A stretch of DNA of 64,000 nucleotides from an uncultured Clostridia bacterium (GCA_944388075.1 CALXHI010000048.1:86603-150602), one strand, 5' to 3'; shown: positions 17,592-25,168, counted from the stretch's first letter. Notes: generated by a model from the sequence alone, not told the origin. Made by a program: numbers and translations.

Positions 17592-18676
17592 GCCGTTTCC
17601 TCCATCCCATCTGCGAACAGCGCTTCAAGCGCATCAAGCGGCATTTTCTCCATCACACAGTGCCCGATGCCGCAGGGGAGAATCACGGTAATACTGGTCG
17701 ATGCCGCCTTTTTATCGAGCTGTGCCAGCTCTGCCAAATGCTCGGCAGGATAGGGTGATTGTGTCGGCAGGTCATTGCGTTTCAGGGTTTGCAGAATACG
17801 TTTGCAATCCTCCGCAGAGAGCATCCTGCGCTTACAAGCCGCTCTCGCCATCATCGCCATACCAATCGCAACCGCATGACCATGCGAAATACGGAAATCG
17901 CTTGCCAATTCAATGGCATGCCCGGCAGTATGCCCAAGGTTGAGCAGCTTGCGCACGCCATGCTCAGTCGGGTCTTCCATGACAATGCGAGCCTTATACG
18001 CAACCGAATGGGCAATGATATCCTCATAGCGTTCGGCAGAATTTTGCGATTCGTATATCGCAAACAGTTCGGCATCGCCGAGAATGCCGGTTTTGATTGC
18101 CTCCGCAGCACCATCCGCCAGACACAGTTCCGAAAGGGTATGCAGTGCGTCGGGGTCACAGAGCACCGCTGAGGGCTGATGGAACATGCCTGCCAGATTC
18201 TTACCATGCTGCAAATTGACTGCTGTTTTGCCGCCCACCGACGCATCGACTGCCGCCAGCAATGAGGTCGGCATCTGGATAAAGCGAATGCCGCGCAAAT
18301 AGCAGCCTGCTGCAAAGCCGGTCAAATCACCGATGATTCCGCCCCCCAATGCCAACGCCAAATCGGTACGGGTCAAATGGGCTTCTGCCATTGATTCCAC
18401 CACGGCAGATAATACCGCAAAGGATTTGGAATGCTCTCCGGGCGATACCACATGGGTATGGACTTCAAATCCTGCGGCAGCAAGCGAATCGACAACCGGT
18501 TTCAGATAGTGTGCAGCCACATTGCCGTCCGACACTACCATAATCCGGCAGGTTTCGCCGTTCGCCAAGCCGGGTGCAAACTGCGTCCGCAGCAGCGTGC
18601 CGCATTGCTGCATCAGTCCCGATGCAATCGTAATATCATATGCGCCGTCCAATAATTGAAGGGTATGTGTTACCAT
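17588..18676 (-). CDS. aroB: 3-dehydroquinate synthase
   Basis: A 362-residue NAD- and metal-dependent enzyme converting DAHP to 3-dehydroquinate. Motifs: VVSPGEHSKSF, ALALGGGIIGDLTGFAAG, MPTSLLAAVDASVGGKTAVN, ADGAAEAIKTG, and metal-binding His in LLNLGHTAGHAIE and ISHGHAVAIGM. GGAGGTATACG precedes the ATG, 12 bases after tyrA. Confidence 0.96.
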   Translation of the reverse strand: MVTHTLQLLDGAYDITIASGLMQQCGTLLRTQFAPGLANGETCRIMVVSDGNVAAHYLKPVVDSLAAAGFEVHTHVVSPGEHSKSFAVLSAVVESMAEAHLTRTDLALALGGGIIGDLTGFAAGCYLRGIRFIQMPTSLLAAVDASVGGKTAVNLQHGKNLAGMFHQPSAVLCDPDALHTLSELCLADGAAEAIKTGILGDAELFAIYESQNSAERYEDIIAHSVAYKARIVMEDPTEHGVRKLLNLGHTAGHAIELASDFRISHGHAVAIGMAMMARAACKRRMLSAEDCKRILQTLKRNDLPTQSPYPAEHLAELAQLDKKAASTSITVILPCGIGHCVMEKMPLDALEALFADGMEETA

Positions 18677-18688
18677 CGTATACCTCCG

Positions 18689-19528
18689 TCAATTGCCGCC
18701 TGCCTGCGCCTTTGCGATTCTGCCTTCCTTCAGGCGTTCGCAAAGGGCATCGGCATCGCTTGTTTCCAGTGCATCCAGATAGCCCTGCAAATTCGCAATT
18801 AGCGTATGCAGTTCATCTACCAGATAATCCCGATTGTCCATCATCAATTCTGTCCACATATGCTCATCGAGTCTTGCCACACGGGTCAAATCCCGAAAGC
18901 TGCCGGCCGAAAATCCACGCTGCTGCAATGCGGTCGGGGACTTGATATACGCACCCGAAACAATATGTGCCAGCTGTGAGGTATAGGCAATGATCTTGTC
19001 ATGCTCCTCCGGTGTCGTGAATGTCAACCGTGCAAAGCCCAAATCGGTGAAATAAGCTTTGAGCAATTCCAAGGTCGGCAGGGAAACCGAAGCGTCCGGG
19101 GTGAGAATCATCGAAGCACCGTCAAACAGTGCCTCTGTTGAGCTGACAAAGCCGCTGCGCTCTCGACCTGCCATCGGATGACCGCCGACATAGCGGAAGT
19201 GATACGCCTCTGCCAATGCACCGATGGCACTGCAAACCTGTCGCTTGACACCGCAGATATCCACCACCAGACAGTTGCCTTTGCCCAATGTTTCGCCATG
19301 TTCCCGAATCCAGGAAATCGCATGGTCCGGACGCAGTGCCACAATGACAAGCGCACAGGATTCGAGCTTTTCATCATCGAGTGTACCGTCCATTGCACCG
19401 CAAAGCCGTGCGAGCATCAGCGTTTCCGCATCGATATCATAGCCATAAACGGTATGGCTTGTGCGGTTTTTGGTTGCCTTCGCAAACGAACCGCCAATCA
19501 AACCCAGACCAATGACTGCAACATTCAT
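18689..19528 (-). CDS. tyrA: prephenate dehydrogenase
   Basis: A 279-residue monofunctional enzyme making 4-hydroxyphenylpyruvate, the tyrosine precursor. The N-terminal Rossmann fold starts VAVIGLGLIGGSFAKA. GGHPMAGRERSGF carries the catalytic His. The C-terminal helical domain is complete but there is no ACT domain, so direct tyrosine feedback may be absent or work through another site. GGGAGG precedes the ATG. It lies 12 bases after aroF. Confidence 0.94.
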   Translation of the reverse strand: MNVAVIGLGLIGGSFAKATKNRTSHTVYGYDIDAETLMLARLCGAMDGTLDDEKLESCALVIVALRPDHAISWIREHGETLGKGNCLVVDICGVKRQVCSAIGALAEAYHFRYVGGHPMAGRERSGFVSSTEALFDGASMILTPDASVSLPTLELLKAYFTDLGFARLTFTTPEEHDKIIAYTSQLAHIVSGAYIKSPTALQQRGFSAGSFRDLTRVARLDEHMWTELMMDNRDYLVDELHTLIANLQGYLDALETSDADALCERLKEGRIAKAQAGGN

Positions 19529-19540
19529 AGTATCCTCCCA

Positions 19541-20557
19541 TCATTGCATCGGATGTGCTGCAAGGAATCCATGCAGCGAATGCAGCTTTTCCGACAGGGT
19601 CGCAAATACCTCCGGACGAATCGACTGCGGGCCATCGCAAACAGCGTGTTCGGGGTCGTTGTGTACCTCAAGAATCAGACCATCTGCACCGGCAGCCACT
19701 GCGGCAGGTGCCAGCTGCGGTACGAGCCATGCCTTTCCGGTTGCGTGGCTCGGGTCGATGACAATCGGCAAATGCGTCAGGCGGCGCATGACCGGAATTG
19801 CAGCAAGGTCGAGGGTGTTACGGGTATAGGTTTCGTAAGTACGAATGCCCCGTTCGCAGAGAATGACCTGATGATTGCCGCCTGCCATTACATATTCCGC
19901 ACTCATCAGCCATTCCTCGTAGGTCGCACACATGCCGCGCTTGATCATAACCGGCTTGTCCTGCTTACCGAGTGCCTTGAGCAGATCAAAGTTCTGCATA
20001 TTGCGTGCGCCAACCTGAATGATATCCACATCGGCAAAGAGCGGCAGCTGATCGATGTTCATGATTTCGGTAACAATCGGCAAACCGGTTTCCGCACGGG
20101 CAATCTTCAGCAGCTCCAGACCCTCGGCGCCCAAGCCCTGGAACGAATACGGCGATGTACGGGGCTTGAATGCACCGCCACGCAGAATCGTTGCGCCGCT
20201 TTCCTTGAGCTGCTTGGCAATCGTCACAATTTGCTCCTCGCTCTCAACCGAACACGGACCGGCCATCAGTGTGAGCGTCCCGCCACCGATTTGGGTATCC
20301 CCAACTGAAATGACGGTCGGATCGGGATGGAATTTGCGGTTTGCATGCTTATACGGCTCCTGCACACGCTTGACATCCTCGACAATATCCAAAGCGGCAA
20401 TCAAATCGGCGTCAATCGCTGCCGTATCGCCGACCAAGCCCAGAATCGTATGGGAAGTGCCCACACTCTTCTGCACGGAGATATGCTTTTCCTCGAGCCA
20501 TGCAATCAGGCTGTCGAGCTGTACGGCATTGGGGTTTTGCTTGAGAATTACGATCAT
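19541..20557 (-). CDS. aroF: DAHP synthase, type I-beta with N-terminal regulatory domain
   Basis: This enzyme performs the first committed step, joining PEP and erythrose-4-phosphate. Residues 1 to about 70 are the ferredoxin-like regulatory domain seen in Thermotoga-type DAHP synthases ([23 protein letters not shown]). The barrel then shows [62 protein letters not shown] and [11 protein letters not shown]. The ATG at 20557 is preferred: AAAGGA is 8 bases from it, but only one base from the ATG at 20566. It is the first gene of the eight-gene operon. Confidence 0.95.
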   Translation of the reverse strand: MIVILKQNPNAVQLDSLIAWLEEKHISVQKSVGTSHTILGLVGDTAAIDADLIAALDIVEDVKRVQEPYKHANRKFHPDPTVISVGDTQIGGGTLTLMAGPCSVESEEQIVTIAKQLKESGATILRGGAFKPRTSPYSFQGLGAEGLELLKIARAETGLPIVTEIMNIDQLPLFADVDIIQVGARNMQNFDLLKALGKQDKPVMIKRGMCATYEEWLMSAEYVMAGGNHQVILCERGIRTYETYTRNTLDLAAIPVMRRLTHLPIVIDPSHATGKAWLVPQLAPAAVAAGADGLILEVHNDPEHAVCDGPQSIRPEVFATLSEKLHSLHGFLAAHPMQ

Positions 20558-20578
20558 TTCACTCATCCTTTCCGGAAC

Positions 20579-20610
20579 AAAAAATGCTTACAGCCGATTT
20601 GACTGTAAGC
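20579..20610 (-). terminator. intrinsic terminator in the aro operon leader
   Basis: TGCTTACAG and CTGTAAGCA form a 9-bp stem extendable to 11 bp, followed by ATTTTTT. It lies between the stop of the leader peptide (20660) and the aroF start codon (20557), so transcripts must read through it to express the operon. This is the arrangement of a transcription attenuator. Confidence 0.85.
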
Positions 20611-20659
20611 ACATACATTTGCATATGGATGACATGTATGCCATTGCACACATGATGTA

Positions 20660-20773
20660 TCATACAACGGGCAAATGTTTTTCAGCCAAACCGAAACAGA
20701 CCTTATCCATCGAATAGACAAAGCCCCAAAATCGATATTCAGCTGCATAAAACATGTTTGCCTTATTTTGCAT
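20660..20773 (-). CDS. aromatic-rich leader peptide of the aro operon
   Basis: A 37-codon frame starts with ATG at 20773, nine bases after AAAGGA, about 30 bases below a strong promoter. The peptide begins MQNKANMFYAAEYRFWGFVY and has Phe, Tyr or Trp at residues 8, 9, 13, 15, 16, 18, 20 and 27: seven of the thirteen residues 8-20 are aromatic. It ends 50 bases before the terminator. That composition immediately before a Phe/Tyr biosynthetic operon is what a ribosome-stalling attenuation peptide should look like. A free-standing small protein is the alternative. Confidence 0.75.
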   Translation of the reverse strand: MQNKANMFYAAEYRFWGFVYSMDKVCFGLAEKHLPVV

Positions 20774-20802
20774 GATAACGCATCCTTTCATTTGATACCT
20801 TT

Positions 20803-20831
20803 AGTATAACACAAGAATACTCGAAAATCAA
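20803..20831 (-). promoter_or_regulatory. sigma-A promoter of the aro operon
   Basis: TTGATT (20826-20831) and TATACT (20803-20808) are separated by 17 bases on the minus strand. It is the only clear promoter seen upstream of the eight aro genes. Confidence 0.8.
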
Positions 20832-20927
20832 GTCCTATCTTCCACAAACTTGCAAAATTTTTCGATTTTCATTCTGTTGATTTAAACCAATAAAGCGTGA
20901 AAGTGAATGCGACTGCCATGCTTACCG

Positions 20928-20962
20928 AAAAAAAGATGGGAGAGCCGAAATCGACTCTCCCA
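20928..20962 (-). terminator. terminator after the CNNM/CorC-type gene
   Basis: TGGGAGAG/CTCTCCCA (20937-20944 and 20955-20962), with an inner extension, is followed on the minus strand by a run of T, 43 bases past the stop codon. Confidence 0.85.
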
Positions 20963-21004
20963 ATCTCATATGCTATCCTGGAAGCTATGCAATTCGTTAG
21001 GGGC

Positions 21005-22333
21005 TTAGGCTTCTTCCGGAGCAGTTGCGGTCGGTGTAAGGATCACTTCTGCCTCTGCCACCATATGCTCCTCGATTCGCAAGATGTGAACCGTAAATTC
21101 CGGCAATACCAGCTGCAAATCCTGTTCACCGTCATCGGGAATCATCTTCAGCTCGTTGAACACAAAGCCCGTGAATGTATCAAATTCCGAATTTTCCAGT
21201 GCAAGACCGGTTGCCTTCGAGAGCTTTTCCAGTTCGAGATTGCCGATGATATGCCAGCGGCCTTCCCCGCTCTGCTCGATTTGCGGTACATGCTCGGTCG
21301 GATCATCGGCATCCATTGCAAACTCACCAACCAGTTCTTCCACCAAATCGGTCATCGTGACAATACCAATCATACCGCCGTATTCATCCACAACCACTGC
21401 CAGCTTATGACCGGCATTTTTCATGTTATGGAACAGCACATCCGCCTTAATGCTTGCCGGCACAAAGTATGCCGGATTGACCGCAATCTCGAGAATCTTC
21501 TCTTTGCTGTGGTCCTTCAAGCGGAAATAGTCTTTCGCATCGAGAATGCCAATAACATCATCCTGCGACTGTCCGCACACCGGATAGAGCGTATGACGGG
21601 TTTCGTGAATGATCTCCGCCCATTTCTCCACCGGATCTTCCATCCAGAGCATATCAATTTCCGTACGGTGCGTAGCGATTTCTTCGGCATTGAGATCATC
21701 GAATTCAAAGACATTGTGAATGAATTCCTTCTCCGTATCATCAATGACACCCGATTCGCTTCCGGCATCGACCATCAACCGAATCTCTTCCTCGCTGACT
21801 TTTTCGCCGACATCTGCGGGATTGATGCCCAGCAAGCGCAGCACGCCGTTGGTCGAAACCGACAAGAACCAGACAATCGGTCGAAACAGCACGGAAATTC
21901 CGCTAATCAAACCGGAAAGTCCCAACGCAATCGCTTCGGTTTTCTTCATCGCAACCCGCTTCGGTACGAGTTCACCGAAAATCAGCGTGAAATACGAGAG
22001 GATCAATGTAATCAACACAACCGATCCCGTCCGCATCGCACTCTCCGGAATTCCGATATCAAATTGCAAGAGCCAATTCACCAGAATATCCGAAAAGTTA
22101 TCTGCTGCAAATGCAGAGCCCAAGAAGCCCGACAACGTAATGGCAACCTGGATCGTTGCCAAAAATTTTGCCGGATCTACCGAAAGCTTCAAGAGCCTTG
22201 CAGCCTTTTTGTTTCCTTCTTCTGCCATCTTTGCCAGCTTTGCTTCGTTGACGGATAAAATCGCAATTTCCGCACAGGCAAAGACCGCATTCAGAGCAAT
22301 CAGCACAATCTGTAAGACAATCATACCAACCAT
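21005..22333 (-). CDS. CNNM/CorC-type membrane protein with CBS domains
   Basis: A 442-residue protein of the HlyC/CorC (TlyC, CNNM) family. Residues 1 to about 190 form the DUF21 domain with four hydrophobic segments (IVLQIVLIALNAVFACAEIA near the start; ESAMRTGSVVLITLILSYF; FGELVPKRVAMKK). A CBS pair follows (VDEYGGMIGIVTMTDLVEEL), then a C-terminal CorC_HlyC domain ending in an acidic tail. Family members are linked to magnesium or other cation efflux. The ATG at 22333 is chosen because AGGAGG lies 7 bases upstream; the ATG at 22339 touches that site. A 200-base structured leader precedes it. Confidence 0.9.
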   Translation of the reverse strand: MVGMIVLQIVLIALNAVFACAEIAILSVNEAKLAKMAEEGNKKAARLLKLSVDPAKFLATIQVAITLSGFLGSAFAADNFSDILVNWLLQFDIGIPESAMRTGSVVLITLILSYFTLIFGELVPKRVAMKKTEAIALGLSGLISGISVLFRPIVWFLSVSTNGVLRLLGINPADVGEKVSEEEIRLMVDAGSESGVIDDTEKEFIHNVFEFDDLNAEEIATHRTEIDMLWMEDPVEKWAEIIHETRHTLYPVCGQSQDDVIGILDAKDYFRLKDHSKEKILEIAVNPAYFVPASIKADVLFHNMKNAGHKLAVVVDEYGGMIGIVTMTDLVEELVGEFAMDADDPTEHVPQIEQSGEGRWHIIGNLELEKLSKATGLALENSEFDTFTGFVFNELKMIPDDGEQDLQLVLPEFTVHILRIEEHMVAEAEVILTPTATAPEEA

Positions 22334-22365
22334 AAACATTCCTCCTCATATATCGCATTCATAAC

Positions 22366-22407
22366 AAAACAAAAAGACATGGTTCAACGCATCCTACACC
22401 CATGTCT
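22366..22407 (-). terminator. terminator hairpin in the leader of the CorC-type gene
   Basis: AGACATGG/CCATGTCT (minus-strand stem, 22400-22407 with 22375-22382) is followed by CTTTTTGTTTTG, ending about 30 bases before the start codon. It is enclosed by a second pairing, GCATTCATA with TATGAATGC (22418-22426 with 22355-22363), whose distal arm sits beside the ribosome site. The nested design suggests conditional expression. Confidence 0.65.
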
Positions 22408-22416
22408 GCCACTTTG

Positions 22417-22461
22417 CTATGAATGCTGACGAGGCCTGCAACTGTCGCTCGAATCAGACAC
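22417..22461 (-). CDS. possible 14-residue upstream reading frame
   Basis: GAAAGGATG followed 6 bases later by GTG opens a frame reading MSDSSDSCRPRQHS and stopping with TAG at 22417. Its last codons form the proximal arm of the GCATTCATA pairing, so a ribosome translating it would disturb that pairing. The evidence is only the ribosome site and position. Confidence 0.3.
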   Translation of the reverse strand: MSDSSDSCRPRQHS

Positions 22462-22545
22462 CGATATCATCCTTTCTGTTGTATGTTCTGTGGCATACCA
22501 TCTCATTTGATACCAAATCCCGTGCAGATGGTCTTACCTATTATA

Positions 22546-22574
22546 ATCATATCATAATTTCGGCAAAATGTCAA
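22546..22574 (-). promoter_or_regulatory. sigma-A promoter of the CorC-type gene
   Basis: A perfect TTGACA (22569-22574) is 17 bases from TATGAT (22546-22551) on the minus strand. It predicts a leader of roughly 205 bases before the start codon. Confidence 0.8.
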
Positions 22575-22614
22575 TAGCAATTCAAAATAATATTTGCCCT
22601 ATCAGCGTGTTTTT

Positions 22615-22648
22615 CAAAAAACACCGCCCATAGCATCATGGACGGTGT
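22615..22648 (-). terminator. terminator after the signal-peptidase-like gene
   Basis: ACACCGTCCAT/ATGGGCGGTGT (22621-22631 and 22638-22648, one mismatch) is followed on the minus strand by TTTTTTG, eight bases after the stop codon. Confidence 0.85.
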
Positions 22649-22656
22649 TATCGAAA

Positions 22657-23745
22657 TCACTGATCGAGTTTTTTCTCCTCCGCATCGAGGAATGCCATCA
22701 AATCCTCAAAGCTCGCCGACGATGCGGTCAGTGTTTCGGGCTTAGGTGCAGTCGGCTTTGCAGTGGGTTTCGATGCACTCGGTGTAGGCTTAGGTTGTGC
22801 AGCAGGGGGTGGTACAACGGGTTTCGGTACAGGTGCAGGCTTTGGAGCTTCCGGTACGGGAGTCGGCTTCGGTATTTCCGGCTTTGTCGCCTTGATCGTA
22901 TCCGTTGTCGGTCTGACAATGCGCATGGTATGTGTTTTGCTCAGGCGTTCTGCGGTATAGAGCGGGATATCCTCCTCACTGAATGCTGTCGCACCGGACT
23001 TTTTCCGACTCGTCACGGCAGCGATGCGTGCTGCACGCTGAGCGGCTTCCTCCTCTTCGGTCAAAACCGGCTTCGGCAATTCCGTCGTAACCGACTTTAC
23101 AATCTCCGGCACATCATACTTTTCCGGTGTTTCCGCTATTTGCTTTTTCTGCATTGCCTTTGCAAACTTCAAATCGGTTTCTTCTTCCTCGTCATCTTCT
23201 TCCTGCTGTGCCTCATAGGCTGCCATCAGCACCGCAACGATGTACAGCAGCAAAATAATGCAAGGTACCACAATACCGATCACAACACCGGATGTGCTCG
23301 TAAAGAATCGCACAACACCGCCAAGCTCAAGACTCTTCTTCTTACAGACGCCAAGCACATCCTCCTCCATAATCGCAATGGAAGAAGGGCTTTGTTCGTT
23401 GGTCAGATAATAGATCTGCCCGGTTGTCTCAATCTCTGTGGACGAGGACGCATTCGCAATCAAACTAACCACACCGAGTTTATAGTCGCCGGATGTTGAC
23501 TGATAAAGCACCACATCTTGCAGCGTTGGGGTCAGGTCTTCCGCAAAGACCAGTGCGCCGCTTTCAATCGAGGATGGCAGCGTACTGGTTTCGTAGTAGA
23601 AACATTTTCTGCCTGCAATTTGAACCGGCTTATTCTCTCGGAACAGCAAATTGACCGTGAGCGTTATACCTGTCAGTAGAAGCATGCAAACAATCAGCAA
23701 AACGCCCAGACCGGACACGATTCGTTTCTTCTCTTTGAATTTCAT
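22657..23745 (-). CDS. signal-peptidase I-like membrane protein, probably inactive
   Basis: A 362-residue protein. One membrane segment (residues 9-33) leads to an external domain resembling SipW-type signal peptidases: STLPSSIESGALVFAE aligns with the usual GSMEPTIxTGDIVFV, and DYKLGVVSLI aligns with the H-R-V region. The second catalytic residue (His in SipW, Lys in LepB) is not evident, so it is probably a pseudoenzyme. A second membrane segment follows (about 158-182), then an acidic stretch and a roughly 170-residue cytoplasmic tail with a long Pro/Lys/Ala-rich region. The ATG at 23745 has only a weak AGAGA upstream. It is monocistronic, with its own promoter and terminator. Confidence 0.65.
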   Translation of the reverse strand: MKFKEKKRIVSGLGVLLIVCMLLLTGITLTVNLLFRENKPVQIAGRKCFYYETSTLPSSIESGALVFAEDLTPTLQDVVLYQSTSGDYKLGVVSLIANASSSTEIETTGQIYYLTNEQSPSSIAIMEEDVLGVCKKKSLELGGVVRFFTSTSGVVIGIVVPCIILLLYIVAVLMAAYEAQQEEDDEEEETDLKFAKAMQKKQIAETPEKYDVPEIVKSVTTELPKPVLTEEEEAAQRAARIAAVTSRKKSGATAFSEEDIPLYTAERLSKTHTMRIVRPTTDTIKATKPEIPKPTPVPEAPKPAPVPKPVVPPPAAQPKPTPSASKPTAKPTAPKPETLTASSASFEDLMAFLDAEEKKLDQ

Positions 23746-23832
23746 ATTCTCTGTTGCGACTTGGATGATACACCAAGCCGCACTCCTTTCCGATCAATGC
23801 TTTGTGTAGGTTGTCCCACACTTTCTTTTTAT

Positions 23833-23861
23833 AGTATAACACATTTCCGCAAAAAATACAA
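23833..23861 (-). promoter_or_regulatory. promoter of the signal-peptidase-like gene
   Basis: TTGTAT (23856-23861) and TATACT (23833-23838) are 17 bases apart on the minus strand. Confidence 0.65.
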
Positions 23862-23911
23862 TTCCTTTTTCACATTTTTTCGACTCGCCGATAATTTTTC
23901 TCATTTAGCAC

Positions 23912-23940
23912 TTGACATTTCAGATGTTTTGTGGTATAAT
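23912..23940 (+). promoter_or_regulatory. promoter of tRNA-Thr
   Basis: A consensus TTGACA (23912-23917) and TATAAT (23935-23940) are 17 bases apart, 28 bases before the tRNA: an unusually perfect promoter, as expected for a stable RNA. Confidence 0.9.
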
Positions 23941-23968
23941 ATTGTATGTGACCAAATGTCACAGAGTT

Positions 23969-24041
23969 GCTAGTATGGCTCAGTTGGTAGAGCAGCGCAT
24001 TCGTAATGCGCAGGTCGTCGGTTCGAGTCCGACTACTAGCT
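23969..24041 (+). tRNA. tRNA-Thr(CGT)
   Basis: Acceptor arms GCTAGTA and TACTAGC pair fully; D arm GGCTCAGTTGGTAGAGC, anticodon arm GCGCA-TTCGTAA-TGCGC with anticodon CGT, and a T arm with GGTTCGAGTCC are all present. The 3' CCA is not encoded. It is a single-gene transcript with its own promoter and terminator. Confidence 0.95.
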
Positions 24042-24046
24042 TGCAG

Positions 24047-24076
24047 AACCGTTCCTGATGTCGGGAACGGTTTTTT
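24047..24076 (+). terminator. terminator of tRNA-Thr
   Basis: AACCGTTCC/GGAACGGTT (24047-24055 and 24064-24072) followed by a T run. It ends one base before the stop codon of the convergent asparaginase gene. Confidence 0.9.
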
Positions 24077-24077
24077 G

Positions 24078-25067
24078 TTATTGATCACCGGCAAGCGGCG
24101 CACGCATCTGTGTTCGCACGTCCCGATGATCGGATATCAACATCAGCAGCTTGACATATGCCGCAATCGGGGCAATATCATACAGCGGTGTGATACCCAA
24201 TTTCGCATATGCCTTCGTGCTTTCATAGGCATCTGTTTTGGTAATGCCACAGAGCAATACCGGTATCTGCCTGTTCTGTGCATCGCAATACCATTGCCGA
24301 ATGCGTGCGTCCTGTGTGTTGACCGTCCCGGAATGATAACACGAAAGCAACACCGCACGCACCCGTTCGTCCGGTTTCGGATACTGCAAGAACGGCTGTG
24401 GCTGCATCCATAGCACACCGTCCAATGCTTCCTGTGTAAATGTACCCGACAAGACATTTTGGGCATCTGCCTGTTCACGATATTTTGCATTCTTCTGAAA
24501 TTCATCGGTATCTGTATACGATCCGTAATATTGATTCTGCATACTCTCCAACCGCTCCGAACAGGCAGGATGTTCCAATAGTCTGGTCGCACGGTGTATT
24601 TTGGGCAATTCGTTCGGATTGCGATAGGCAACCCAAGTACCATGCGGTTGTTCTTCCCGCAAAAACCGTAATGCAGCATGCAGATTGTCTATGCCATTCG
24701 ACATCGCATCTTCCACCGGTTTATTCGCCGATACGAGAACAATCGGAATCGAATTTTTGCCAAATGTATATGCGATCGCCGCAGCGGAATATTGCAGCGT
24801 ATCTGTACCATGCGTCACCACAATGCCATCATATCCAACCTGCATTTGGGCTCGGATTGCTTGTATTAAGGTTTCTACGGTCTTTGCTGTATTGTTCTCG
24901 CTCAACATGCAATATGGCTCTGCAAATTCAGCAAACCCGGCATCGCCATGCTGTTTCGCATAGTGTTCCAGCAGCAAATACGGTGCATCTTTCGTTGTGC
25001 CGATATAGCCATCGCCAAACAATCGACTGCCGATGGTTCCGCCGGTAAACATACATAATAGTCGCAT
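24078..25067 (-). CDS. ansA: type I L-asparaginase
   Basis: A 329-residue cytoplasmic enzyme splitting asparagine to aspartate and ammonia. Both catalytic Thr motifs are visible: LLCMFTGGTIGSRL at the start and IVVTHGTDTLQYSAAA near residue 85. LVSANKPVEDAMSNG and LSCYHSGTVN follow as in the family. AAAGGAG precedes the ATG at 25067. No signal peptide, so not the periplasmic high-affinity type. In many Firmicutes parA and parB follow rsmG at this place; here asparaginase does. Confidence 0.92.
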   Translation of the reverse strand: MRLLCMFTGGTIGSRLFGDGYIGTTKDAPYLLLEHYAKQHGDAGFAEFAEPYCMLSENNTAKTVETLIQAIRAQMQVGYDGIVVTHGTDTLQYSAAAIAYTFGKNSIPIVLVSANKPVEDAMSNGIDNLHAALRFLREEQPHGTWVAYRNPNELPKIHRATRLLEHPACSERLESMQNQYYGSYTDTDEFQKNAKYREQADAQNVLSGTFTQEALDGVLWMQPQPFLQYPKPDERVRAVLLSCYHSGTVNTQDARIRQWYCDAQNRQIPVLLCGITKTDAYESTKAYAKLGITPLYDIAPIAAYVKLLMLISDHRDVRTQMRAPLAGDQ

Positions 25068-25093
25068 AAGGTGTCTCCTTTCTGTTTTTTTAT

Positions 25094-25122
25094 AGTATAG
25101 CACAATTCAAGCGCATTATCAA
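25094..25122 (-). promoter_or_regulatory. promoter of the asparaginase gene
   Basis: TTGATA (25117-25122) and TATACT (25094-25099) are 17 bases apart on the minus strand, just beyond the parS-containing terminator. Confidence 0.7.
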
Positions 25123-25125
25123 TAC

Positions 25126-25163
25126 AAAATCCGGAATGTTCCACGTGGAACTCTCCGGATTTT
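25126..25163. terminator. terminator hairpin with a parS palindrome as its core
   Basis: AAAATCCGGA pairs perfectly with TCCGGATTTT (10 bp, 25126-25135 with 25154-25163); the T tract on either strand gives a terminator. Its inner part is the palindrome GTTCCACGTGGAAC. It lies 6 bases after the rsmG stop and separates that operon from the asparaginase promoter. Confidence 0.75.
25137..25152. promoter_or_regulatory. parS site (ParB/Spo0J binding), one mismatch at the edge
   Basis: TGTTCCACGTGGAACT differs only in its last base from the perfect 16-bp palindromes at 27779 and 27826, and closely matches the bacterial parS consensus TGTTNCACGTGAAACA. ParB nucleates here to organise the origin region. 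Confidence 0.85.
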
Positions 25164-25168
25164 CTGTT

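Noticed and set aside
20558..20566. ATG at 20566 as the aroF start
   Set aside because: It is one base from AAAGGA, too close; the ATG at 20557 has normal spacing.
20563..20748. Alternative 61-codon frame in the aro leader
   Set aside because: It has no ribosome site and overlaps the terminator; the 37-codon frame with AAAGGA and clustered aromatic codons is a better leader.
22334..22545. M-box or manganese riboswitch before the CorC-type gene
   Set aside because: The conserved bases of ykoK and yybP-ykoY elements that I know are not present; only the terminator-type architecture is similar.
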